Under the pieces are notes generated by a model. The model searched no databases and was not told the origin of the DNA. It was given only the letters and a program-made list of their open reading frames with translations. DNA of 64,000 nt, from positions 1-64,000 of the forward strand of contig JASAND010017595.1 of NCBI GenBank assembly GCA_030248195.1. Reading direction: 5' to 3'. The translations under genes were made by a program, and so were the position numbers. This document shows positions 36,580 through 48,007 of this stretch, one piece after another. This stretch comes from Trissonchulus latispiculum (lineage: Eukaryota > Nematoda > Enoplea > Enoplida > Ironidae). Position 1 is the first letter of the stretch; every line of letters starts with the position of its first letter.

Positions 36580-37329
36580 TTAAGTTAAGTAGCCTATTTC
36601 GTTACTTTAGCGTAATTAATTCAGCAGAATGTTGGCAAATGCTTAAGTAATTTTGAAGCATTATGAACCATCCAATGAAATTATGTGTTGCACTTTCATT
36701 GGCTGGATTATCTTGTCATTTTTAAAGCTTTATTACGCGCGCAAAATGTGGCAATAACAATGTAAAGGATAGAAGATTTTAACTCGTTTAACCCGCGTGC
36801 TGAGACGCGGGTTAAAATTCAATGTAAAATCCCGTAAGCGAGTTAAAAGAGTTAAATTTAACCCATTCATGAAAAGGGTAGAGTTAAATTTAACTCTGCA
36901 GGTTTTTAACTCCACGTGTCATTCACGAAAAGAGTAGAGTTAAAAGAGTTAATTTTTAACTCTTTTCGCGAATGAGCGTAGAGTTAAAAATTTTAACTCT
37001 GCTTAACTCGGCGAGTTAAATTTAACTCGTTTAACCCATTCGCGAAAAGGATCGAGTTAAATTTAACTCGTTTAACCCATTCGCGAAAAGGCCCTCAGTT
37101 AGCTAAGAACTTACCAGCTTCCTCTAACGTTCAGCTAAACTTTTATTAAGCTTTACGTGAGGCCCGAGGTCCGAGTTGCTTTGATTTAGCGCAATAGTTT
37201 CTTATCCCGCTACAAGTGGAGGATCGTGTCAAGTGGCAAGTCTAGAAATCGCGAAAAAAGCCTTGAATTGGGTTCCTATTCGCATTGCTAACTTCCTCTG
37301 CAATTTACCGAGAAAGTTCAGATGTGGCA

Positions 37330-37425
37330 AGCTCTAACTGAGCCACAGGTGCTTCAGTAGAAAGAGGTTTCGACCGGAATTCGAATCCAATGTGTAAAAC
37401 TTTCAACGCGCAAGTGCATTGTTAT
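37330..37425 (-). repeat. Fragment of the tRNA-like repeat
   Basis: The stretch from 'ctctaactgagccacaggtg' to 'caagtgcattg' matches the 5' third and leader of the tRNA-like repeats at 59.1-59.5 kb, with several differences. The anticodon and T arm are missing. Confidence 0.6.
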
Positions 37426-37671
37426 TGCCAGTGTTATTTTCAGAAAAATAAGCTTTTTCCTAATACTAGGCCAGGCTACGTAGTTTTCTGGATTATGTAT
37501 GTCCAGTAGTCCACACCATATGTGACAATTTCCCAAACTATTTTGCAAAGATATTTTTACTAAATCCTTTTACCGTTACTGCCTACCGCGTTACTGCATT
37601 ACTGTTACTGCCTACCAAGAGTATAATAGGAACAGTACACTCAGCTAGAATAAGCTTACTGTTCCTATTAT

Positions 37672-38344
37672 CAAGAGTACATAATACATAAGAGTAGGGT
37701 AAAACCGGGTAATAGGGGACAGATTTTTCGTGAAGGTAATAAGGGACAGAAAAGTAAAGAGCAAATAACTTTTGATTGGCTGGGCGGATTTTCGTCATTC
37801 AAATTTCATTGCAAAGTACGCCACGTGCTCAGGCACGTGTTCAAAAAATGATAGCAGTTGGCCAATAATGCACTAGCAGCAATGTTTTCAAAATGATGGC
37901 CCTTATTAGCCGGAAAAATTTGCTGTCCCTTATTGCCCGGTTTTCCCTATGACAAGCGTCATACGCTATGTATTATCAGCTCGCTACATCCTCTGCACGC
38001 TATCGGCTGACCCCGTACCTAAATCAGGCCCCCCTTAACCCCGCCCCTATACATGTACGGGGTCCAAACGGGGGATCGGGGTCTATGTTAGTATACTTAC
38101 ATGTTAAACTTGACGGAGCCCCAATTTGTGTATGGGGTCTAAGCTTGTATGATTTACACATCTATGTACAAAATATACAAGCACGAGCCCGATCCCCCGT
38201 TTAGACCCCGTACATGTATAGGGGCGGGGTGAGGGGGGGGTCTGATTTAGGTACGGGGTCAGCCGATAGCGTGCAGAGGATGTAGCGAGCTGATAATACA
38301 TAGCGTATGACGCTTGTCATACTCTTATGTATTATGTACTCTTG
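37672..38344. mobile_element. Palindromic MITE with nested TA element, 7-bp TSD
   Basis: Flanked by a perfect 7-bp repeat CTATTAT (37665-37671 and 38345-38351), with CAAGAGTACATAATACAT and mirrored ATGTATTATGTACTCTTG ends. The arms (about 37950-38080 and 38185-38320) are near-perfect reverse complements. A second element sits near its left end (37697-37947). Confidence 0.87.
37697..37947. mobile_element. Tc1/mariner-type MITE nested in the palindromic MITE
   Basis: A 251-bp element starting GGGTAAAACCGGG and ending GCCCGGTTTTCCC, flanked by TA on both sides (37695-37696, 37948-37949). Removing it restores the family sequence ..CATAAGAGTATGACAAGCG.., which confirms the boundaries. Confidence 0.82.
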
Positions 38345-38351
38345 CTATTAT

Positions 38352-39373
38352 AAAGTCTTAGTAGGCAGTAACTTGTAATAGGAGTGAGTAAAATATTCAT
38401 CTTTACAGAACAGTTTAGGAAATTTTACATAATTTCACATATGGTGTTTACCAGTGGACCTATAATCCAGACAAGATTACGTATCCTGGCCGGCCTAATC
38501 TCAGGAAAAATCTTGTTTTTTCCAAAAACTGTTTGATGCTTAACAGAAGGAATTTACAAAAAATATAAAATTTGATGTTTATAGGATGAGTCTAGTAAGA
38601 ATTTTTTACTTAAATGTATATCTAACGACCAGTTTTACATGGAAAAAGGGTAGCACTTTACGATAATTGAGCATTATCATGCCCAGTAGGTGGTAATATT
38701 ATAAAATTACAAATTTATGTTTTAACAACGTCTCTAATAGGACTACTTTAGAACTTGTTCTATCGTACGTTTCTTAAAGTGCAAATATTTCCACAATTCG
38801 AAATCTCGCTTCTTAACTTCGCCAATCGCTTTCTGGTATGAATTGGATGTTTTCTGGGGGCAACATTTTTCTGTGCCTTACTTTAGTAGGTGCGTAATAC
38901 GTAAGCCTTTTGGATTAGAAAGATATTTTGAGTGCTTTAAATTACTTAGAATTCATAACATCATCAAATATAGTTGCCAGTTTGGCGCAGGCTTCAGTAA
39001 ATACCACGACCACATGTATATAACTTTTGAAGATTATTACTTGTTATACCTAAATTTCATAACTCGACTGCTTATGCCAAATAATATAGAAACATTTGTG
39101 CACATCAAGGTCTATTCGAACAATATTTAAATGTAAACATTTTTAGCTGTAACTGTGCATCTTTTAGTTAGTAGTTGGTTTCCTAGTGTTTAGCCGTGCC
39201 GAATCTCCATCCTTCACACTTCTATTTATTGGTATGGTTTTCAGAAAATTAGTTCCATCCCAGCTACGAAGGGTTGCAAAAGCTCAATAAAATATTCGTA
39301 TTTTACTGTCTCTCAGTCTTTATACCTTACCACAGTGTTACACAAAACTGACATAATTTCTTCCTATTTCTAG
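38352..39373. other. Upstream of the collagen-like exon
   Basis: AT-rich DNA ending in a strong acceptor (TTTCTAG, 39367-39373). No earlier exon of the collagen-like gene could be identified; a 95-codon frame at 38843-39130 lacks family similarity and is probably chance. Confidence 0.4.
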
Positions 39374-39954
39374 GACTGCAACTTCATCCAACCCAGGGCC
39401 AACCTCCACAATGTCCCGTCTGCCCCACCGGCCCACCCGGACCCCCAGGACCCCCGGGGCCTCCGGGCCAGCCCGGTAGCAGCTCTTGCCCGGCCGCAGG
39501 CTGTCCAAGCGGTCCGCCAGGTGTGCCCGGCCCAAAGGGAGAGCCGGGCTCTTGCCAGCCCGACCTATGCCAACCTGGAACCAGTCTTGCCATCGACTAC
39601 CAGTCGAATCACTTCCCACTCCAGCGAATGGAGGTGGATTTGGTGCGAAATCGATTCCGTTGCCTCCCGGATCGGCTGAACTCGTTCGGTAGTTTCATTC
39701 AGGCCGATCAGACCCTGAAAGGGCGGATCTGTGCCTTTGGATGTCCCTCGGTGGCTCAAGGGTATGGATCGGCCACCCTGCAGTGGGGCCGGGGTAACGT
39801 TCTCAGTGTGGATTGCGGGCGACGGGTCTGTACCCCCTGGGTGACCCTGGAACAACTGTGTGCCACTTGCCTGCAGGGTCAGTGCTCATTTCAGGGCAAA
39901 ATCAGCACGGCCCTCGTGCAGGCTTGGGTGGAGTTTGTGGTAGAATTTACTTGA
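39374..39954 (+). CDS. Collagen-like protein, 3'-terminal exon
   Basis: The last exon of a larger gene: it opens with a phase-1 acceptor after TTTCTAG and closes with TGA at 39952-39954, about 193 codons. The first part has Gly-X-Y triplets ([16 protein letters not shown]), a Cys-containing break, then [13 protein letters not shown], so it can form a collagen triple helix. After that comes a domain of about 120 residues with eight cysteines in CxxxC and CxxC-like pairs ('ICAFGC', 'DCGRRVC', '[10 protein letters not shown]'), ending in a Val/Phe-rich strand. I do not recognise this domain; a C1q/TNF-type trimerising head is possible by position only. Extracellular location is expected. It is GC-rich (about 60%) compared with its AT-rich flanks. 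The signal peptide exon is not in view. Confidence 0.8.
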
Positions 39955-40356
39955 TGTAATTGAGAAAGAAAAAATTAATTAACGATTTGTACTGTCAAAG
40001 CTGCGATGTAATAGATTGCTTTTGTACATTTTTAAATCTGTGTAATGTGTACAGTTTTTGCGATTGAGTTTTACTTTTTATAAGTAGGGGAAGTTGCCCA
40101 AATATGGACAAATCTGGTTTTTTAGATAGGAGAAAAAAGTTGCCTAATATGGACACCTGGGTTCCTAATATGGGCAAACGGTCCTAAATATGGACGCTGC
40201 TCACACTGCTTTATCATGGCAACATCAACGCATTTTTTGCTAAAATGTCTATAAGTAGGTATGGCATTTTCATTAACAAAACAATATTTTCAGTTTTATG
40301 GCAACTCGTTTAAGTATAATTACATCAATGGTTCATTTATCAACTGGCTAACACTG
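39955..40356. other. 3' flank of the collagen-like gene
   Basis: Contains repeated CCTAATATGGACA-type words at 40095-40200, beginning with AGGGGAAGTTGCCCAAATA at 40086. A partly complementary CCATATTTGGGCCCTCA sits at 46579, so these may be ends of another large TIR element. No gene is seen. Confidence 0.35.
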
Positions 40357-41099
40357 GTTTGCACCAAATGTGGTTAGCAAATGGTTAGCGGATTTGCTGC
40401 TAACCACTTGGTTAACTAGAAGTTAACCACAAACTGTTTTGCACCAAATGTGGTTAACTTAATCACTTGCTAACCAGATGCTAAAAGTGGTTAACATGTG
40501 GTTGGCTAACCCTGCTCTTGAGCAGGGTTAACCACGAACTTAAAGTGAATTTTCACGTTCTGGCAAGAAACTTATAGCCGTAGAACTAAGAAAGAATAAA
40601 TGGACTGTATATTCATGTTGGAGTATATATAACATGTTGAAGTGATCCAATATTTTAAGAAAAGTTTAAAATGTCTTCTTTAAAATGCTCAAATCGGCAG
40701 TAATCTTGAAAAGACAGTATTCGAATTATAATTTTTGTGGAGTTGATCACAAGATTTCGTTGATTTTATATGACCGTTATCTTTTACCAATTGCATAGTG
40801 ACAATCTGCGTCACCTTTTGTCTACGCAAAATGAGTGGTCACTTTGGAAATCTGTAACTTTTGAATGGCGAAATTTCATAACATAAAACTTTACAGAAGT
40901 CTCAAGTACCTCTGCTTCTACATTTCTGTAAACTTTGACGGTATTAGATAAAGTCAATCGTAAGTTATAACCATTTTTAGGTATATGTAAAGAAAATAAA
41001 AAAATAAGGAATTTTGAATTGCCTTCTTGAAGAGCTTCCCAAAGTTTGGTTGATTGTCCCCTAAGAAGCAGGATCGGCACAATCTAAAAAAAGGGACGT

Positions 41100-44000
41100 T
41101 TCCCAGTTAACTGTTTGATAAAACCTATCACGAATAGGTTGCACATAAGGTGGTGTCACTTCAGTTATTTTCAGCGAATTGGGTTTGTTTAAAAAGTTCG
41201 GATTCGTAATATGGTCAGCTATCGGAAAACGTTTGAGGTTAACCCTTCGAGCATTTCAATCAAAAGTTGCATTGAGGGAAAAGGGCTAGAGACTGTTCCT
41301 AGTGACTGTTTCGTGCTAAACTTGCTAAAATTAAGAATAGTTGTTGCTGGCTGGGTCCGCCTCAACTAATGTGGACGGTAGCTCCACCCTTTCAAGCAAA
41401 TTAAACAACAGATCTCCAGTTCCCGAGGTTCCCACTGATCGTTCAAGCAAAATTATACCCTGAAATTGGAGCACAGGGAGAACAACACAGCAATCTGTTG
41501 ATTTGTAAATTACCCTTTATTTTGTGCTTGGCTAAGCTCATGCTTGTTCGCTGTTTAATTCATAATTGTATTCTTGCTTACGTACGAATTGTAAATTAAT
41601 TTAACTATGTACTGCATAAGGGAGTTTGTAATTGTTATTGTGCAGTCTCACCGTTCTTTTGCAATTGAAATCGAAAAGGAACACAAGGTTTCATGTTCAG
41701 TAGCGAGAATTGGTGTATAGAAGTTGTCTTGTTTGTGGGTTTAGCTTTGTAATTGTAATTTTAATATCAGTTGGTAATTGTCCAAGACTTGAATTCGTTC
41801 ACCGCTTTAAGTTGAGCTAAGGTCAGTCCATTTTTAACCCCTTTTATTCTGCATCATCAACCGTATGGGGTTCGTCTACGGGTCCCTACCATTGAATTCT
41901 GTGTGTGTGAGTGAAGGCCAGTGAAGGCCAGTCTGAGTGTCTAGCTTCGAGTCCACGTATGTGTGAGGTTTTGCGCTGCCTTTTCACGTCCCCAGAATGA
42001 TATCATACGCATAAGTCAGACAGAGGGGAACCCCTCTGAAATTAAGGCACAAGTCACCCCTGAAAGGAAGAAAGAAAGAAATTAACAATTAATATTAACA
42101 AATAGGTAATAATAGGTCCCTAGCTAAGTTTTAGACTAGATATAAGTCCCATTTAGTTTAGGTACTGCTTATTTCGTCTTGGGCTTCCAGGCCCCCTGTC
42201 TGTTATTACGATTTCTTCCTCCTTCTTCCATTGTTTTCATCGGTCTCTCTTTCGTCTGCGGGTCTGTTTAGCAAGCAAGGTCCAAATCTTCAGAAATGAA
42301 ACCCAGGACAAAGACACTTGAACACAAAAGCGCAGTAAAAGTTTATGGCCAGGGTTTTAGGGTACTCTGGGCCTCTCGAAAAACGGCCTTTGGGCCATAA
42401 AAAATTATGTAACCTGAGTGATGGATTGCTCAGGTGCAAACTCGAGGAAAACACTCGAAAGGAGGCGGAGTCCTTCATTCAAATTTAACCAATGACGAAA
42501 GGCATGCATGAAAGCAACCAATCATCGAAAGATGATTGCAAAAGACACGAGGCAAAAGTTAACGTGAGAGCAAAATTTCAAACTCCAGTCAGTCTGTGAT
42601 TTGGGGCTCGTGACGAGCGGTCGTCTACTTTCGCTCTCGCGTGGCCGAAATGCTGGGGTGAAATCACAGACACCCCATGAGCCGTTTTGTTGGGAGAGGC
42701 CTTGCCTCTCCCTTCTAGGATACCCCCTTCAAAACTTTTCTCCCACTCGGACCCTAGGCGGGGATTGGGGTACACCTGGGGGGAAGGTCTACCTAAAATG
42801 GGTTTGGGCTTCAGAAGCCCGGTTTCTAAACTCTCCCCTTTAGGATGAGCGGTCCCAATCTCCCTTAGGCTTTATAACCTATGTAAGTGCGAGTCTAAAC
42901 CACCTAATTGGACCTTGAGTCCCACTCTCGAAATCATACGTTCAAATCGGGCTCTCGCCGCCCTAGACTATTTGAAATGTACCATTGCTTTCATGATTGT
43001 ATGCTAATATCAGTTGATATTAGCTGGACTTCCCTGAATTTCCTGAAGAGGAAATTCAGGAATACGTCATTGGTGGGGGATTTCCGAAGGAAATCCCCTC
43101 TACTCGTTTTCCTAATTCTAAGAGACAAAATTTTCGCCCAACTTTTTTTTCTTTTTCCTACTTTTGTTGAAAAGGCCCAAAAAGAAGAATTTTATTCCAT
43201 CTGATCATCTTTCCTAATTTCACGAGTTTTCGCTAATTTTGCCCAAAGATCCTGATTCAGAATAAGTCTGCTGTTTCCACATCAAAAGTAGCAAACTTTT
43301 CCTTTGTCCTGTGCGAAATCCAGTTAATATCGCTGAATCCGGGTTAAAACCGACAAGGTTTTAACCCATTTGATTCAGTTCTAGCGAGTGCCGCCTTCGG
43401 GCCTCTGATTCTTCTCTTCTGCTCTTCTCGATCCTCGCCTGTTCCGTGATCTCTCCAGATCCCGGACGTCTCTGCTGCTCCGTGTTCCGCTGTTTCGTCG
43501 GATCCCGGACGTCTGTCTGCTGCACTGCTCCTGGACATCAGCTGCTCCCCGGTTTCTTCCTGCTCTGCTTTCCAGTGTGAGAATCCCCGGATTCCCCTGG
43601 CCTCTCCTTCCTGGTTCTTGTCACGCGCTGCTCTGTCCGGATCGCCTGGAATTCAGCCTGTTCCCGTCAGTTTGCTGAGTTTACACTCTTGCCTTTAGAT
43701 TCTTTGCTGAGAGCCAATCTCTGGCTTAGGGACACACAGTGAGAACTTTAGGACTGTCATACTGGGAATCGGAGTTGGGGTTGGATGTTGAATCTGATTC
43801 ACTGAAGAAACGAAGATCCTTATCAACTTTGTTAACTCTTAGCTTTTTATTGTCAAAAATGCTTGCCACTTTTCTGTCTCAACTTACTCGTTCTTTGATC
43901 TGCTCTGTTTCTGTTTGTTCTGCCAAATCTGCTCAAATTCTCTCTCTTTAACTTTTCAACCAAACTTTAAAGTTTACGGGTCGTCCTCTTAGCAGAGGAT

Positions 44001-45133
44001 AGAATAGTTATTGGTTTTCTGCTGGTGCGTATTGCTGGTAACTATTCGTGACTGGGAACGGGTGGACTTGTGCACACTTTTCAGGTACATATAGGGAGCA
44101 TATAGGGAACTTCCCCCCTCCTCGACCCCGAAAATCAAATCATTGTGTGACTGCGAATCAATTCGCAGTCTGAGAGTAGCGAGTACTGTTTAGGCGAGTG
44201 TGTTTGTGTGCGTGTGTGTGGCAACCAGTAGGCTAAAATATTAATCTAACCAAAATTTTACTAGGTTTCAGCTCTAGTTCTTCTTCTGCTAAGATTTCGG
44301 AGTAGGGGCCTGCGACTGATCATAGCTTTGGGTTTAGTTGTTAGGCGGTGAACGGATTCCTCTTTGTATCAGTTTTTGCAATAGATTTGTTGTGTACTTG
44401 ATCTTGTGTGTTTGTGCTGTTTGACATCGAGGTAATTTGACATAGTAAATAGTTAATTAGGATCAGAAGCTTAAGTCGTTGTAGTTGATACTAGGTTGGA
44501 TAGGAAACCGCTGAGTCGACGATATCTGGAAAATAGATCAGTCTGGAGCCCATTGAGTTTGTCTACGGAGACGCTGACGACGAAGGAAATCTTAGTGATA
44601 TTAGTGAGCCTGAGAACCAACTGAATTTGCCGTTTCATCAGTGTCCTGAGTGTCACCACCAGTACAGCTTTAGCATACTTTTCCTAGTTCACGAGGGTAG
44701 TTCTCTAGTTGAGCCCGAGCATTCAGAGGTAACCTTCTATTGCAACTGTTCTCAGCCGTGGAATCGCGCTGAGATTGAAGCTTGGACTGTTGATAGCGAG
44801 CCTGAAGGAAGCCCTCATACGGAGCCCTGGTCTTGCGTGTTCGAGTGTGACAGTTGTTCCGACCTCAAGGTTCTCTTCTGTTGTGCAGTGACCCCTGGTA
44901 CCGATCCGTGGGTGGCAGTCAAGCATCGCAACTGTTCCCTTGATAAGTACTGGCCTTGAGGCACTAGTGAACTCACGTACCCAACAGGCGGACCGTCTGG
45001 ATTAGGTTAGACCCACACTAGGCTAGCTTGATCTTTAGACCTAAGAGTAGACCCCCCACGTCTTCTCGCTGTCTGCCTCTCTGTGTAACAACGAATTTGG
45101 AGCCCCTGGATTTCAGCCGCTTTCATTACACAT
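41100..45133. other. Non-coding cargo related to 19-25 kb
   Basis: No known gene. It shares with the interior of the 18-25 kb element the words ATGTGTGAGGTT, CCAGTCAGT followed by GAGCGGTCG, GCCTTCGGGCCT, and a 22-bp block at 43358 in which GGTTTTAACCC is followed by TTTGATTCAG. Both end ..TTCATTACA. At 43330-43380 that block pairs with an upstream GGGTTAAAACC, forming a hairpin. The pyrimidine-rich stretch 43410-43640 repeats GATCCCGGACGTCT. I read it as a diverged copy of one large, unclassified repeat family. Confidence 0.4.
44537..44959 (+). CDS. Uncharacterised Cys-rich acidic ORF
   Basis: Open for 140 codons after an in-frame TAG, with no convincing ATG, so it could only be an exon or a fragment. 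The N-terminal part is acidic (GDADDEGN), followed by paired cysteines: CPEC, CNC, CDSC and a CC pair, with acidic segments between them that could bind metal. I do not recognise a family. It lies inside the cargo of the 40.4-46.5 kb element and could be chance. Confidence 0.3.
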   Translation: MSLEPIEFVYGDADDEGNLSDISEPENQLNLPFHQCPECHHQYSFSILFLVHEGSSLVEPEHSEVTFYCNCSQPWNRAEIEAWTVDSEPEGSPHTEPWSCVFECDSCSDLKVLFCCAVTPGTDPWVAVKHRNCSLDKYWP

Positions 45134-45135
45134 AC

Positions 45136-46264
45136 CCATTTTTATGCTAAAAAATGCAGTTTTTCGCTGTGAGAAGTTCATTCCCTAAAGTGCGTCGGAC
45201 GCGTCCTAAAGTGCGTCATTTCAAAGTTGCTATGATTTGCGTTAGAAAACCAAACATTGAGATGCAATAACACCTGTTTCCGACAATTTTATGCTACGAA
45301 AATTTTTATATGGTAGTTGGCTTATATATAAACAATATATATCAAAATCAACAAAATCTGTGATCTTCGAAAAATTTGTTAAAAGGCCAGTACTTTGTTA
45401 TTTAAAGCGAATTTGGGTTGCAAATTAAACTATACCAATTAATAAAATGAAATGTTATGATTTAAAGCAGAAAACAACGACTTTTACTAAAAAATAAAAT
45501 GCAATAAAAACAGAAAATTTGGTATCAGATTGTTCAGAATTATTCCTAGGATTGTGTTTTTGCACTTAGTTTTGTCTTAGGTTAAGTTATTAAACCAGTA
45601 TTCGCATTTATTTGAAGCAAATTTACATGTAAAAGATACGAACGCACATTAGGGATATTTGTGCAAAAAGTTAATTTAGAGCGACACACTTTAGGTACTG
45701 ATCAGTGGTTCCAGTAAAATCGGAATTTCTCAGTTCTAGTACGGTGAAATCCGGAATCGTTTATATTTTTGGAATCAGCAGATCATAACGAACAATTTGA
45801 TAGCTGACACATTAAACGTTGTTAAGTATTAAGATTGTTAGGTGCATAAAACTGAATTCGGGACATTGCTTAAAATTTGGCGGACAACGGGTGTTTTATT
45901 CAAAGTATTGTGAACCTTGTACAATTATGCACGGTTAAAAACTTTTTAGCAAATAATTTTTACACCATTGCATAGAGCTTGAATAGACCTGCTCAGAAAT
46001 GTGAAAACTTTAGGATATCTTCCATTTTGTAGCGCACCAGATAAACTTTAAACGGCTGAGTGACGCACTTTGGGGTATGACGCAGATTGGGCGAATCTAC
46101 TGTAAGTATCGTTTTCGTATAGACAGAAGGCACAAGATAGGAATTACATAGACACACGACAATGAAATGTGCTTAATCGTGAGTGAGGCTTTTAAAAATT
46201 TCAATGTAATTAATTGGATAAATGAGTGCAGCGGTGTAATCTGATTGGTTCAAAGAAGTCCCGC
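45136..46264. other. AT-rich interior of the 6.1-kb element
   Basis: No gene, RNA or repeat is recognised. Confidence 0.4.
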
Positions 46265-46662
46265 CTCAAGCTCCTGCTAACCATTTGCTAACCATATGGT
46301 TGACTAACCATTTGCTAACCACATTTGGTGCAAGGAAGTTACTGCTAACCATATGGTTATGGTTAGCAAATGGTTAGTTAACCATTTGGTTAGCAAATAA
46401 CCATATGGTTAGCAAATAACCATATGGTTAGCAAATAACCATATGGTTAGCAAATGGTTGACCACATTTGGTGCAAACGGCCACCTTTTCCATTAAAATT
46501 TGCAAACAAAAATCAACAGGATCTTACAATTGAGAAAACCGTATTTTCACATGTAGAATAGCTTAGATTTTAGATTGACCATATTTGGGCCCTCACAAAG
46601 TTTCGGCTGTACATATCAGGACATTTTGCTAAAAATGGTAGTAATAGTGCCGCACAAAAAAC

Positions 46663-47475
46663 GGTGCTTCCTAAACTGCGGCCCGGCCCGGCCCGGCCCA
46701 AATTGCCTAAAATGCGGCCTCATGTTGAATTTTCAAAATACACTAGAATTGGATTTTTGGGCCGCAAATAGCCTAAAGTGCGGCCCTAGGCCGCAAACTT
46801 CCTAAACTGCGGCCCGTCATCCTTGGCCGCAAATTGCCTAAACTGCGGCCCAATCATCCTTGGCCGCTAACTGCCTAAAATGCGGCCCGAACTGTTTTTG
46901 GGCCGCAAACTGCCTAAAATGCGGCCCGAACTGTCTTTGGGCCGCAAACTGTCTAAACTGCGGCCCGAACTGTTTGTGGGCCGCAAACTGCCTAAAATGC
47001 GGCCCGAACCGTCTTTGGGCCGCAAACTGCCTAAACTGCGGCCCGAACTGTTTTTGTGCCGCAAACTGTCTAAAATGCGGCCCGAACTGTCTTTGGGCCG
47101 CAAAATGCCTAAAATGCGGCCCGAACTGTTTTTGGGCCGCAAACTGCCTAAAATGCGGCCCGAACTGTCTTTGGGCCGCAAAATGCCTAAAATGCGGTCC
47201 GAACTGTCTTTGGGCCGCAAACTGCCTAAAATGCGGCCCGAACTGTCTTTGGGCCGCAAACTTCCTAAACTGCGGCCCGTCATCCTTGGCCGCAAATTGC
47301 CTAAACTGCGACCCAATCATCCTTGGCCGCAAACTGCCTAAAATGCGGCCCGAACTGTTTTTATGCCGCAAAATGCCTAAAATGCGGCCCGAACTGTCTT
47401 TGGGCCGCAAAATGCCTAAGCTGCGGCCCGAACTGTTTTTGGGCCGCAAACTGCCTAAAATGCGGCCCCAACTGC
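46663..47475. repeat. 39-bp tandem array, left
   Basis: About 20 units of TTTGGGCCGCAAACTGCC + TAAAATGCGGCCCGAACTG. GGGCCGC words start at 46900, 46939, 46978 and 47017, an exact 39-bp period. Each unit contains GGGCCGC and GCGGCCC in opposite orientation, so it is locally palindromic. Long open frames on both strands are by-products of 39 being divisible by 3. Confidence 0.95.
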
Positions 47476-47549
47476 TCGGGGGGCATAGTTTTGGGGGGTT
47501 GGACGTGTTAGGGATATCTTCCCAAATTATTTGACCAGATCCTCCGTAT

Positions 47550-47885
47550 TTGATGACATACCCTCCCCCCAAAGTAGTAAGGGAGCGGCAAATGGATTCA
47601 CATTGGGCGGGGGAGGAGTGGGAGGTGGTGCTGCGGCGCTACGGCACTAGGGGGTGGAGGATGGAGAGACGCGGAGGTGCTGAGGCGCTGGAGGCGGCTC
47701 TGTGGCCGATCAGAACCACGGTCGACCCAAGCTTAAAATTAAGCATTGTCCAAATTCTTCGGGAAAACTTTATAGAAGAGGTTTTTAGGGTCGTAAATTT
47801 CGAAAATGATATTAGTATTTCTATCCTACGTAAGCTCCATGCTGTTTGTGGCCGGCACTATGATTGCTGTAACGATAATGTTAAG
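47550..47885 (+). CDS. Exon-like ORF inside the array element
   Basis: A 112-codon open stretch from ATG 47550 that ends exactly at a codon boundary before a consensus donor (GTTAAG|GTAAGC, GT at 47886-47887). The second half has a protein-like mixed composition ('VQILRENFIEEVFRVV', then a Cys/His-containing 'VCGRHYDCC'). The first half is Arg/Glu/Trp-rich and less convincing. I recognise no family. Being unrelated to the arrays around it, it may be a captured host exon or cargo gene; no upstream or downstream exon was found. Confidence 0.3.
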
Positions 47886-48007
47886 GTAAGCCAGGCGAAC
47901 TGGCGGAAAAATTTTACTTCAAGCAATATACAGTAGGGTTTACAAGTGACTACACATTATATACAAGGTGCAAAACACGACAGGATTTACTAGTGACTAC
48001 ATGTTAT

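Larger units (their letters stand above)
33557..37094. mobile_element. Harbinger-like element H2, host of nested K3 and H3
   Basis: Same GGGCCTTTTCGCGAATGGG ends, same GAGTTAAA arrays and same interior as H1. Flanks are TTA and TCA, a 3-bp duplication with one difference. Its interior is split at 34812-36579 by a TTAA element; the unsplit sequence survives in H1 near 32483-32520. Without the insertion it would be about 1.77 kb. Confidence 0.76.
40357..46478. mobile_element. 6.1-kb TIR element with GGTTAGC arrays
   Basis: Left terminus GTTTGCACCAAATGTGG at 40357 is an exact reverse complement of the right terminus ending at 46478. Both ends carry iterated, palindrome-prone words (GGTTAGCAAATGGTTAGC; AACCATATGGTTAGCAAAT) at 40357-40510 and 46265-46478. 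No matching target duplication was found, so the true ends may lie a few bases outside. The interior is non-coding apart from the uncertain ORF at 44537-44959. Confidence 0.6.
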
